The position numbers were made by a program, and so were the translations under genes. Below, piece by piece: positions 53,702 through 64,000 of a DNA stretch of 64,000 nt (position 1 is its first letter; every line of letters begins with the position of its first letter). The notes under the pieces are model-generated. The model was not told the DNA's origin and did no database searches. It saw only the letters and a program-made list of their open reading frames with translations. Location of the stretch: contig BPQB01000003.1 in NCBI GenBank assembly GCA_019973155.2, positions 1,116,001 through 1,180,000 of the forward strand. Direction: 5' to 3'. Source of the DNA: Phanerochaete sordida (lineage: Eukaryota > Basidiomycota > Agaricomycetes > Polyporales > Phanerochaetaceae).

Positions 53702-56700
53702 ATGCCCAAGACTAATCGCTCGGATAGTTCTTCTGCTCTCTCACCGACCTCCACTAGCCAAACGTCATCATGGCCCGCTCCAAAAGCTCCCTTGGCTCCC
53801 CATCGACTGGCGAACATTGCAAACGCCCTCGGTATAGCGACACCAGTACCCGCGTCGGGCAACCTTTCCCTTGCACCCGTCTCTGGGAGCTCGAGCTTAG
53901 CTCCTGGCAGTCCATTGTTCCCCAACGATGGGCGCGGCCGATCTCCAACGCCTTCAATGGCGTCGTCCCATCTACCGAATGCTTCATCTACGTCCAGATA
54001 CCTGCTTCAAGTGATACCACCACGGCATTTGCCTCATGGCACGGACGATCTCGCGCCCGTTCCGCACACGGCTTCGGGGTACCACGCCCAATTCCGACGA
54101 GGGGTCCTTGTCCCCGTGTATTCTACGCTACAGTCGCAGCTGACCGCGATTGCTCGGGAATATGCTCTGCCGAGCACAGTTGGTATGGTTCTGTATCTCA
54201 TCACGACGATGAACGCCGCAAGCAACGAAGAGCCGGGGCCAAGAATATCTGAGGACATCTGGAAGCACATTTGGACAAGGGTGCTCAAGGCCGAGAGGGA
54301 CGAGTTGTCCACGCCAGGTCCCAAACCTCTCGGTCTGGGGCTTGGATACGGCATTGCCGGCAGGTCGTCCCCTGCGCTCCTCCAGGATGTGGTCAGCACC
54401 CCGCTACAGGGATCACACAACCTGCGTGCACTCGTCTCGCCGCGTCTTTCTGAGGCTCCTCCGATGACGCCGTCGCCGTCGACGCCCTCCCATTCCGCGT
54501 ACTCATCCACGAGCGAGGTAGACACCCCGGAGTCTGCTTCGTCGCTGGACCCCGCCATGGACGCGGCTTCTCTTCCCCTTCCTGGCCTCGAATCGCCTGC
54601 GTTAGTACCAGTGCTAGCGAAGGTCGAGTTTGACATCGACCGACGGAACGCGGGGTGGTACAAGGCTTGGGTGCGAAACCGGAGGATTACACATGCGAAG
54701 AGGGCGGAAAGCAGGGCGAGCGGTCGGAGTCGGTCGATTAGCGAGGGCGGGGAGGGTGAGGAGGGCGAGGACGAGTCGAAGAAGGCGCCGATGGACCTGC
54801 GCTTGGTGGGCAAGATGAACAAGCGGGCGAACCGCCCCGCGTTCCTTGTCACGGAGGAAGAGGAGGAGGGATACGCCCAGCTGGAGGACGAGGGCGACGA
54901 CGAGTTGACAGCGCGCCTGGACGCTATGCACGAGGACGGCGACGACCCGCTGGACGACGTCTTTGGCACGGACGCAGAGACGTGGGCGGGGATGCATGCT
55001 GAGTCTGGACCAAGGCGGAATATAGACCCTCAGGTAGTTGACCTCGCTCTGGATGCGGCTGCTGTCTCTAACCTTCCTGATGATCTTGAGGAGGGCGATG
55101 AGGCGCAGCTGCCCGAGTCTGACGACGCATCCGACGTGACCGACCTCCTTGACCGCATGCCCAGGCCGCCTCTCACGGTCTCTATTCCGCCGGAGGAAGA
55201 AGTGGTCAATGCAAAGCGGCAATCTGAGCCGACAACCGCGGGGACCATCAAGAGACATGTCCCGCCCCCATTGCATCTCATGCCGCAGAACCACGGTGTG
55301 CTGGGCGTACCGGAGCAGAGCCCACATCCGTCAAGCGCAAGCAGCGCCCAGTTGGCTTACCTTGCCAGCCCCTCGTCCGACGGCGTACCTACCGGATCGG
55401 AGCCTGAGTCTAACCCTCACCTTTCGAGCCACTCGCTCTTCCCCGAAGAGGATGATGACGACGATGAGGAGGAGCTCGACGAGGAGCTATTGAAGAAGGT
55501 CAACATCAGGAGTCCCGAGGATGAGAAGCGCGATGGTGCTGTGTTTGACGCACTCGACCTTGGCCTGGACCCCTCGTTGACGGACGACAATGATGTGAGT
55601 TCTACGTCGTCTGTCACGATATCCTGTGCTAATGCCGTTTCAGTACGACGACTCTGACCCCTACGACAGGAGAAAGAGTCAGTACATCATGGCTGCTCAG
55701 CTCGATGAGATAGAAAAGGTCGGTGTACTGTCAAAATGGATTGCACATTCATCATCTAATGTTGCCATGTCACGAACAGACTCTTGCACAGTTCTCCCCT
55801 CGCCCTCACCTTAAGTCGGTCGATTTGAAGCCAGGCGATATCCCCATTCAACGCCGTGACCAGTCTCATACCTCGATGCGTTCCCCTTCCCTATCACATT
55901 CTCCCCGTTCGGGATACGTCTCTCCGCCTCTCAAGTTAGTCCCCTCTAGCTCGTCTAGTCATGCGTCCTGACGATCCTTTCAAAGGAGTCCCGGTGCACC
56001 TGGCGCGGCATGGCCTGCAGTGCCGTACTCTGTACTGAACAACAAGGACGCAGACGAAGACAGGCCACCATCCCCACCTAAATTCGCATTTAATGGCGTT
56101 TCCACCGAGCCTCCAAAGCAGTTCCAGCGGCAATCCACCAAGACTGACGCGCCTTCGGACGAGACCATGAAACGGCAGCGCGCGTTGGCCGAGGAGCAGG
56201 GTCTGTACCCGCCCCTCACTGTTCCCAACATGTTCGGCCCCACTGGCAGCATCGACTCGCCCATCATCCCGCTCTCTCCTGACCCCTTTGGGCGGTACCC
56301 ATCAGAGGCTGAGGCGTCTCGTATCCAGACAGAGCGGGATTCGCAATCCTACAGTGACGACGGCTCCACAACCCAAGTCGGCAGCATCCCCGATCGGACC
56401 TCGTCGCTGACGATCCCAAGCCCCGCCCCAGACTCTCGGCCGCAGTCTCTGTCGCCATCGAGCCGCTTTTCTATGGAGTCAGATGAAATTGCCAAGGCAG
56501 GTAATGGACTCCAGCCCAACAGTAAGTCGTCTTCTCCCTCCCTGATGAGCGTCAAGAGCATCAGGAAACTCTGGAGGAAGAGCGACGTGAAGAGGGATTC
56601 AGTGAGCACGCAAGCTAGGCCCGACTCGCGCCCCGTCTCGCCGAACTTGCCTTCGCCGGCACTGCCTGTTCCCCAGCCTTCACCGCAACCATCGCCTCAG

Positions 56701-57438
56701 CCAGCCGGTCGGTCAAGAGCAAAGTCAATATCTAAGTCGTCTATACCTTCACCCGAATACCCGCCGTTTATACCAGCAAGCATGGCTCCGCGAAGCAATA
56801 TGCGCGCCCTTCGTTTTGACCAGGAGTCACCATATCCTATTCATCCGGTTAGACCTGTTCGCTCACCGTCACCGCCTCGTGTCCCTCAACAAGCACCCCC
56901 TCCTGCTGCAGGTTCACAGAGAAACAGCGTCCGAAAGTCCATCCTCAAGTCTCTGAAGGGCGGCAGCCTCTCGGCAGGCTCGGCCAAGTCCTCGATCTCG
57001 TCCACGGCCTCGCGCTCGAGCTCCGAACAGCCGCCGCAGCCCGACCCGCCGCGCCGCCGCAAGCCCAGCATGCTCGACCTCGCCGCAGGCGCGATGCGCT
57101 CCTCGCTCTCGCTCGGCACCGCCCCGCCGCCCGCCGAGATCCCGCCGAGCCCCGCGCTGCCCGAGCAGTACGCGGCGCACAACCGCTCCGCGAGCCGCGT
57201 GTCCTCCGCGGCCGCGTCGCCGCCGCGCCTGCGCTCGCCGCTCGGCGCGCCCGGGTCGCCGCCGCGGCACGCGCACGCGCTCAGCGCGGCGCGCCGCTCG
57301 CGCACGTCGGACGAGTCGTCGTACGGGAGCCGCCGCAGCTTCGACGCGAGCCAGTTCGAGATGGTGTCCCCGCCGACGGCCGCGCTCGCGTACCCGTACC
57401 ATGCGCTCGACCAGTCTGTCCTCGCTGCCCGCGACTGA
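53702..57438 (+). CDS. Large disordered protein of unknown function
   Basis: Four exons (53702-55594, 55644-55718, 55780 to about 55935, about 55988-57438) give roughly 1190 residues. Most is Ser/Pro-rich. One short region near residues 100-190 looks folded: YLLQVIPPRHLPHG, YHAQFRRGVLVPVYSTLQSQ, LTAIAREYALPSTVGMVLYL and EDIWKHIWTRVLKAERDEL. Acidic blocks follow (EEDDDDDEEELDEELL). The second half has many Ser-Pro and Arg-Ser sites, suggesting heavy phosphorylation, and basic patches (KSIRKLWRKSDVKR). I do not recognise the family; the folded region is probably a fungal domain of unknown function. Codon bias becomes extremely GC-rich in the last 400 nt. Confidence 0.8.
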
Positions 57439-57874
57439 GGTGCCTGCTCTCTGTTGTTAATGTTTTTGCCCCCCCCCCCCCCCTTACCCCCTTACCCCCT
57501 TACATCGCCCGCCGTGCATACCTCGCCCCTGCGTATACCTTCCTGTCGTCCGTGCTCGCGCCGCCCTTCGCTGTACCATCGTTGCGCTCGCCGCCCTGGC
57601 TGGTCCGAGTCCGCCCTCTTGCTTTCACGTGGAACCTGCTGTATTTATTATCTAATACCGTTCTTACCTGCTGCGGATTCGCTGCTTTGTGGCGCGGGCC
57701 AGGCTTTTCGTGCCGTCCGTGCTACTCCCCCTTCCGCCTGCCATCTATACATTACACTAGTAGTAGCATCGTTTTCTTGGGCGTATATAGTACATCCTCC
57801 ATCCTCCTCCGGTATCTCAAAATGCAACAGCTATGAATAGGGATATGCCGCATTCCGTTTCATGATTAGGCCGA
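57439..57874. other. Convergent intergenic region with C-rich tract
   Basis: 436 nt between two stops. The striking part is the C15 run at 57469-57483 followed by two further TTA-CCCCC units. The remainder is CT-rich, then AT-richer toward the 2-methylisocitrate lyase stop. No gene seen. Confidence 0.55.
57469..57499. repeat. Poly-C run plus (TTACCCCC)2, G-quadruplex-prone
   Basis: Fifteen cytosines, then TTA, CCCCC, TTA, CCCCC. The minus strand therefore has at least three to five separate G-runs with short loops, enough to form a G-quadruplex. It begins 31 nt after a stop codon. Confidence 0.85.
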
Positions 57875-60013
57875 TTAGAACTGGTGCTCCGTCGAGTCTT
57901 GGCCGACGGAGGACGTGCTGGACGAGCCCGCGGACACGGTGTTCAGGATGCGGTCGATGTAGTTCGCGCCGCTCCTGCAGGACGGTGAGTCAACGCTTCG
58001 CAGACAGAGGTGCAGGGTCCACGTACCACTTCTGGTGCGTCAGGACGTCGCAGCCGATCGCCTTCTCCTTCTTCTGCACAAGGTCGACGTACGCGAGCAT
58101 GCCGTCGGTCTTGTAGCGCTGGGCGAGCTCACACGCGGCCGTCGCGTTCAGGTGGAGGCCCGCGAGCGAGATGAGCTGCAGCGTGAATCTACCCCACATC
58201 ATCAGCGCCCCGTCCCCGCACCGAACAAAAAAAAACGCAGGCGACGCACCCCTCCTTCGCGAGCTCCCAGACGAACGCCTTGAGGTCGGCGTCCGAGAAG
58301 CCCTGGCCGGCCCAGTTGAAGCTCGGGCTGAGGTTGTACACGAGCTTCGTGCCGGGGCGCGCCGCGCGGATGCGGCGCGCGAACGCGCGCGCCTGCGCGA
58401 GGTCCGGCAGCTTCGTCTCGAGCCACACGAGGTCCGCGTACGGCGCGAAGCTCAGCGAGCGCTTCACGGCTGGGTCGATCCCGCCCGTGTAGTGGTAGTA
58501 GCCCTCACGCGTCTTCGGCGCTGCACCGCGGCGTTAGTGTGAGGGGGAGGGAAAAGGGGGGGAGGGAGCGTACATTCCCAGGACCATTGCACCGGCGCGC
58601 CGACGACGTCCGCCGCGATCTCGCGCGCCTCCGTGTTCGACTTGGCCTCGACGGCCTGCAGGTAGGCCTTCAGCGCCGAGTCCTTCGCGGCCGCGCCGAT
58701 CTTGGACGACTTCGCGATGGCCTCCGCGACGGCTGCGCGCGTGGTCAGCAGACGTGCTCGGGCGAGGGACGCGCGGACCCACCTTCGTTGAACGTGCAGA
58801 GCGGGTGCGACGCGAGCCACTCCGTCTCGAGCTTGTCGACCTCGGCGTTGGACGCGCCCGTCGCCTCGGCCTCCTGGATGACCTCCGCGAGGCCGCGCCC
58901 GGGGACGGTGGTGCCGCTGTGCAAGCGGTGAGCAGTTGCACGCGGACGACGCGCGGCGCGACGCACCGGATGAACTCGTGGTCCATGATGTCGACGGTGC
59001 TCGAGATGAGGCGGCCGGACTCGGCGTCGGTGCGCGCGATGAGCAGCATGCTGTTGTACATCATGTCGAGCTGGAAGCGCGCCGCGATGAGGCGCGACGC
59101 GTGCGTCGACGCGGGCACGAGCACCTTGCCCGCGAGGTGCCCGCACTTCTTGCCGCCGACGAGCTGGTCCTCGAGGTGGATCCCGGCCGCGCCCTGCAGC
59201 GCCCGCGTGAGCCCGGGCAGCCGCTGAGGTCATCGGTGACACGTACCGCCTCTGCGAAGAGCTTCGCGAGCTTCATCACGGTGGACTGGCCGCCGTGCCT
59301 GTGGGTGTCGTCAGTGTGGGCGTCATCGCTGGGACGGGCGTGCTCACCCCATGTCGGCGTCGGCAATAATTGGGCGAAGGTAATCCACATATGGTGTCTT
59401 CGCCCGCGCCTCGGGGGACATGTTCCAGCGTTCGTCAAAGTGCTTCTTGTCATGGAGCTGCTGGGCGCGGTGGATGCGCTGGACTTGGTTGGGGACGGTG
59501 GTGTACGGGTAGTCACTTTCGAGTCGTTACCGTAAGATGACGTACATTGGAGGAATAATTGAAGACACACCCAATATCCGGACCAACTTCGTTCGACGCG
59601 GTGGTCAGCAGACTCGAGGCAGCCCATCCACTGACATAGACGATCTCCTGGTGAGGAGCCATCTGTGTCATCTGCACGGGGTCGATGGCACCCATGGTGT
59701 GGACGGGCTTGCCCTCCTTGGCGCGCTCCTCGAGGAGGCGCCAGAGCTTGTCTGCGAGCAGGCCGGAGGGCTGCGGCAGCACAGGGAGGGACCCCTGCTT
59801 GGAGGTGACGGCCTCCGCAGAGTACGGCCGCTTGAGGTTCGCGAAACGCGGCAAGTCAAAGAATTCCTGAGTTGTCTTGACGCGTTCCCTGAACTGGGAC
59901 TCCTCGTCGGCGGGCGAAGGTGGCGACAGCGGCAGCGCTGGCAGGGTCCCGAACGCGCGCGTGGCAGGGAGGAAGAGATGGGAGCGCGCACTTCTGAGGA
60001 GAGAGGTGGACAT
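57875..60013 (-). CDS. ICL2: Mitochondrial 2-methylisocitrate lyase (isocitrate lyase family)
   Basis: Cleaves 2-methylisocitrate to succinate and pyruvate, the last step of the methylcitrate cycle that disposes of propionyl-CoA. The N-terminus [20 protein letters not shown] is a clear import presequence. Later come [37 protein letters not shown] cut here, [32 protein letters not shown] (metal site) and the signature [13 protein letters not shown]. In this signature methylisocitrate lyases have Leu-Ala where glyoxysomal isocitrate lyase usually has Met-Gly or Gln-Gly, which is my reason for the call. Then [33 protein letters not shown] and the C-terminus TEHQF. The 3' half is very GC-rich with several short introns. 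A minus-strand TATA box is at 60069-60074. Confidence 0.85.
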
Positions 60014-60301
60014 GGTGGGCGCGGGGTAGAGAGTGTGTTTGTGTGCGAAGTGTATAGACTGCGAGGCCTTTATATGCGGCCGTGTTCTTTACGTGAGCCG
60101 GCGGGTCCGTGTGGGGAAAGGAGCAAACCGCCGGCGCCAACGCGAAAGCCGACGAATCCGAAAAAGCGGGGAAATCACGCTCAAAGCGCCGTCCCAAATG
60201 GGGTCACCCCATCACCTTTGTGGCGCAGACATCACGGCACTGGCCGGGGGCTCTCCTTGGCCACACGCGTCTACCGCCCAGCTTGCATTCGTCGCCCGAC
60301 C
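60014..60301. promoter_or_regulatory. Divergent promoter, methylisocitrate lyase / SKI2
   Basis: 288 nt between two start codons. On the minus strand a TATATAAAG-type box (plus-strand TTTATA at 60069-60074) sits about 56 nt before the lyase start. No box is evident for SKI2. Confidence 0.6.
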
Positions 60302-63300
60302 ATGGACCCCGACACCCGCCACGACATCCTCGACAAGCTCCTCCATCCAAGCGAGGAAAATACACGTGAACTGCTGAGCGATCTGGGTCTCGCAGGGCCG
60401 CCTTCACGAGAGCAGATCCACCGCGAGATCGAGGAGAAGCTGCTCCTTCCCCAGGACAAATTTCCAGAGCACTGGCTTCCCACTTACCAGGTGTACGTGT
60501 CAAAATTAAAACCGACGCGTTGTAATGCTTATATGCGCATCGTAGACACTGGGATGAGAAGCTGGACATCCCTTCCTTGCTCTCTTACGAGCCGTCGCCT
60601 CCGCCTACCAGCCTCTCCTTCGTCAGATCTGGTCTTCATGGCAAGGTCACAGGATATACAGAGGTTCAGCGCATCGTATACAAGGCTATTACTTGGCTGA
60701 TTAGTCATCAATCTAGGTCCGCAACCCTACCGTCGCCTCAGGCTTGACGTCAACCTCGATAGACCGCGCGCCCGCGCCCAGTAACAACTTCGTCAGAGGA
60801 AAGACCGGCTTCGTGCCGTTCTGGCCTGGTGGACTTGAAGAGGTCGCGAAAGACGCAATTGCACTCCTTGATCTAGATGAAAGTACCAAAGGGCTCAAGA
60901 GGATACCGCCCGGCTTCAGCAGAGGCTTGCGTCTGCCCGGTGACACGGACGAGGCGGAAGACGAAGAGCTCGCCGACATTCACGTGCAGCACAAGGCTAC
61001 ACTTGAGGTGATGCTTGCAAAAACTGCTGTGAGAAACATTGCTGATATCATACAGAATGGCGACGCCCACCATCCAGAGGATGAGGCGCAAGCGGCGATC
61101 CAAGAGCAGATTGGCTCGACAGAGATCGACGACCTCTTGCCTGCGACGGTATGTGCCTATCAGCGCAAAATGACCTTGATTTTTCACCATGTCCCCCAGA
61201 GAGCTCATTTGAAGCCGGTTACCACCACCGCCCGTCCTCTGCGTCGCAAAGTCGAGAAACGCGACTGGGCTCATGTGGTCGACATCAACAAACCTATGAA
61301 GAACTTCCACGAGCTGGTCCCTGACATGGCACACAAAGTACGCTTTCAACGCTATAGTCGTCTCAGATGCTGATATATGCGCTGCAGTATTCCTTCGAGC
61401 TCGATACCTTCCAGAAGGAAGCCGTGTATCACCTCGAGATGGGCGACTCTGTCTTCGTTGCCGCGCATACGTCAGCAGGTAAGACTGTGGTCGCGGAATA
61501 TGCTATCGCACTAGCAGCCAAGCATATGACGCGGTACGTGAACACGTCTTCAAATGGTAGCACTAGGGCTGACGCGCCATGAAAGCGCCATCTACACTTC
61601 ACCAATCAAAGCGTTGTCAAACCAAAAGTACCGCGACTTCAAGCAGACATTTGGTACTGCCAACGTCGGTATCCTGACCGGAGACGTGCAGATCAATCCG
61701 GAGGCCAACTGCTTGATCATGACTACCGAGATTTTGCGGAGCATGCTCTACAAAGGCGCCGACCTCATTCGAGACGTCGAATTCGTCATCTTCGATGAAG
61801 TGCACTACGTGAACGACGCAGAGGTAGTTGATATCTCAGACCTCACGCATACAGCTGTTAATATTTTGCCCCAGCGAGGTGTCGTCTGGGAAGAGGTCAT
61901 CATCATGCTACCCGACCACGTCAACATCATCCTCCTCTCCGCCACAGTCCCCAACACGCGCGAATTCGCCGACTGGGTCGGGTGCGCCCCTCCCTCCGCT
62001 CGCCCTGCCCCCCGCTGACCGCACGCCCGCAGCCGCACCAAGAAGAAAGACATCTACGTCATCTCGACGGCCAAGCGCCCCGTCCCGCTCGAGCACTTCC
62101 TCTACGCCGGGCGCGACTTCCACAAGCTCGTCGACGCCGAGCGCAACTTCCTCGGCGAGGGCTACAAGGCCGCCGGCGAGGCGCTCCGGCGCAAGCAGGA
62201 CAAGGAGCGCGAGGCCGCGGGGCTCCCGCCCGTGCAGCGCCTCGGGCGCGCCGCCGCACCCGCACGTGGGGGGCGCGGCGGCCCGAATCAGCGCGGGGGC
62301 GCACGCGGGGGTGCACCCGCACGGGGCGCGGCGCCGCCGGCGCGCGGGGGCGGCGGCGGGCGGGCGTTCCACGCGCCGGACAAGAACCTGTACGTGCACC
62401 TGGTCGGGAACCTGAAGAAGCGGGCGCTGCTGCCCGTCGTCGTGTTCACGTTCTCGAAGAAGCGGTGCGAGGAGAACGCGGGGACGCTCACGAACCTCGA
62501 CCTGTCGACGTCGGTCGAGAAGAGCGAGGTGCACGTCGCGATCGAGCGCGCGCTCGCGCGGCTGAAGGGTGCGTCGCTCTTGTGGTGGACGTGGGCGGCG
62601 TGCTGACCGTGCGCAGAGGCGGACCGGCGCCTGCCGCAGATCCGCCGGATGCGCGACCTGCTCTCGCGCGGGATCGGTGTGCACCATGGCGGGCTGCTGC
62701 CGATCGTCAAGGAGGTGGTCGAGCTGCTGTTCGCGCGCGGCCTCGTCAAAGTGCTGTTTGCGACAGAAACGTTCGCCATGGTGCGTGCGTCCCTGCTCGA
62801 CAGCCCGGACCCAGCTCACACGGTATCGCGCAGGGTGTCAACATGCCGGCGAAGTCGGTCGTGTTCTCGCATATCCGCAAGCACGATGGCAGGAGCTTCC
62901 GCGAGATCCTGCCCGGAGAGTATACCCAAATGGCTGGGCGTGCCGGTCGGCGTGGCCTGGACGCTACGGGCACAGTCGTCATTGTCGCGAATGACGAGCT
63001 GCCCGAGGTGAGATCCTTGTCTGTCGCTATCTGCTTCTTTATTCACCTTCTTTCTGCAGCAAACGACGCTGACCACCATGATCCTCGGCACTCCTTCAAA
63101 GCTGTCATCGCAGTTCCGCCTGACGTACAACATGATTCTGAACCTGCTTCGAGTCGAGGCACTGCGGGTCGAGGAGATGATCAAGCGCAGTTTCTCGGAG
63201 AACGCGTCACAGCGGCTACTCCCTGAGCAGCAGCAGAAAGTCGTAGAGGCGGGTGTCATCGCACGAAAAGGATTTGACAGAAACTGATGTCATCGACATA

Positions 63301-64000
63301 GAGCGAGAAGCGTCTCTCGACGCTGCAGAAGCTCGAGTGCGATGTCTGCTTGCCAGACATCGAGAGGCTCTACGACGACACCGCGGATATCATCGACCTC
63401 AACTTCCGATTGATTAGCATGGACGACAGCCATCGGCACAAGGGCTCAAAACAACTGTTACAGCCTGGCCGCATCGTTGTGCTGGTTGATGGGGTATGTT
63501 AATGGCTAAATGGGCAAAGACAAGTGGCTCACACTCCGTCTCAGCATTTCAGATGCAATATTGCAGTAATCCTTGGGCCAGGACCCGCATCTGTGACCGC
63601 ATCCGGTGAGATCGAAAAGGTGAAGACTTACGACGTGCTCGCAGTCGTATCGCCGGAAACAAAGAAAGGGCTGCACAGTACGCGTCCTGCCCTCAGCACC
63701 GTTTCCCGCACAACCTGACCACACGCGCCTGCAGACATCGATGCGCAAGCGATTCCACCGACATGGCCGCCGAAGCCTGAGGCCATGCTCGTCGACGACC
63801 CGCAGTACGAGTACAGCGCCGTGCCGCTGACCAGCATCGCGTGCGTCGCGGACCGCGTGCTCAAGCTCGACCTCGACCAGATCGTGACCGTGCACCGCAT
63901 GACGAAGCTGTACGAGACGCGCGACACGCTGCTCGGCGTGCTGCACGACTGGATCGCCGCCGGCGCGGGCGTGCCCGAGGTCGACTGGGCGGCGCGCCTC
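60302..64000 (+). CDS. SKI2: SKI2, cytoplasmic exosome RNA helicase, 3' end cut by window
   Basis: The helicase of the SKI complex, which feeds mRNA to the cytoplasmic exosome in 3'-5' decay. Exon 1 is 60302-60492 and joins 60546 to give [20 protein letters not shown]. Helicase motifs: [15 protein letters not shown] (I), [14 protein letters not shown] (Ia), [21 protein letters not shown] (II, DEVH), [15 protein letters not shown] (III), [29 protein letters not shown] and [12 protein letters not shown] (VI). An Arg/Gly-rich insert with several RGG units lies between the helicase lobes (about 62260-62360). The C-terminal part begins the SKI2/MTR4 arch region ([28 protein letters not shown]). 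The frame is still open at 64000, so the rest lies beyond. Confidence 0.95.

Noticed and set aside
57484..57499. TTACCCCC units as an internal telomere repeat
   Set aside because: The usual basidiomycete telomere unit is TTAGGG/CCCTAA. Two C-rich units next to a poly-C run are better explained as a simple repeat.
1..64000. tRNA, rRNA, CRISPR or virus-derived genes
   Set aside because: Reading both strands I found no convincing tRNA internal promoter boxes, rRNA segments, spaced direct-repeat arrays or viral protein motifs. A covariance-model search could still find a small RNA I missed.

Overview
The window is a gene-dense piece of a nuclear genome from a filamentous basidiomycete, most likely a wood-decay Agaricomycete. 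That placement is inference. It rests on many short introns (about 50-60 nt, GT-AG) cutting nearly every gene, GC-rich coding sequence, short intergenic gaps, divergent gene pairs, and fungal families such as RAD5, NTE1, WSS1, BOT1-type mitoribosomal protein, KNH-like GPI proteins and DAL5-type transporters. I see no rRNA, tRNA, CRISPR array or virus-like gene.

Layout. 1-7.5 kb: a truncated AYR1-like reductase, the RNA polymerase II CTD phosphatase FCP1, a basic-secretory-protein-like metallopeptidase, and a divergent pair of regulators (a bHLH protein and a small Zn2Cys6 protein with a poly-Q tract). 7.7-14.3 kb: the DNA-damage tolerance ATPase/ubiquitin ligase RAD5 and, divergently, chaperonin subunit CCT7. 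14.8-19.8 kb: two tandem, clearly duplicated major-facilitator permeases. 20-27.3 kb: a BOT1-type mitochondrial ribosomal protein, an EFM3/FAM86-like lysine methyltransferase, the DNA-protein-crosslink protease WSS1, and a long SAM methyltransferase. 27.3-31.4 kb: the exosome cofactor LRP1/C1D between two gene-poor stretches, the second of which holds a transposon-like element. 31.4-41.1 kb: an F-box/LRR protein ending in a CaaX box, a small HMG-like protein, VPS33, and a second SAM methyltransferase. 41.1-50.8 kb: an AT-rich island, a small dsRNA-binding-motif protein, the phospholipase NTE1, the mitochondrial protease ATP23, and a GPI-anchored serine-rich protein. 51.1-64 kb: a seven-helix membrane protein, a large disordered protein, a mitochondrial 2-methylisocitrate lyase-like enzyme and the RNA helicase SKI2, cut by the window end.

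The genes are mostly housekeeping and do not form an obvious pathway cluster. Loose themes are RNA synthesis and decay (FCP1, LRP1, SKI2), DNA damage tolerance (RAD5, WSS1), proteostasis (CCT7, ATP23) and membrane lipid or vacuole biology (NTE1, VPS33).

The strongest unexpected signal is at 29908-31202. Two inverted ~142-bp arms start with a perfect 15-bp match and are flanked on both sides by the same 9 bp, GCTCGTCGG. That is the signature of a non-autonomous Mutator-like DNA transposon sitting just upstream of the F-box gene. Other points worth a look are a GC-AG intron inside the zinc cluster of the Zn2Cys6 protein, a prenylation motif on the F-box protein, an intron present in only one of the two duplicated permeases, and a 417-nt intron in the mitoribosomal gene.
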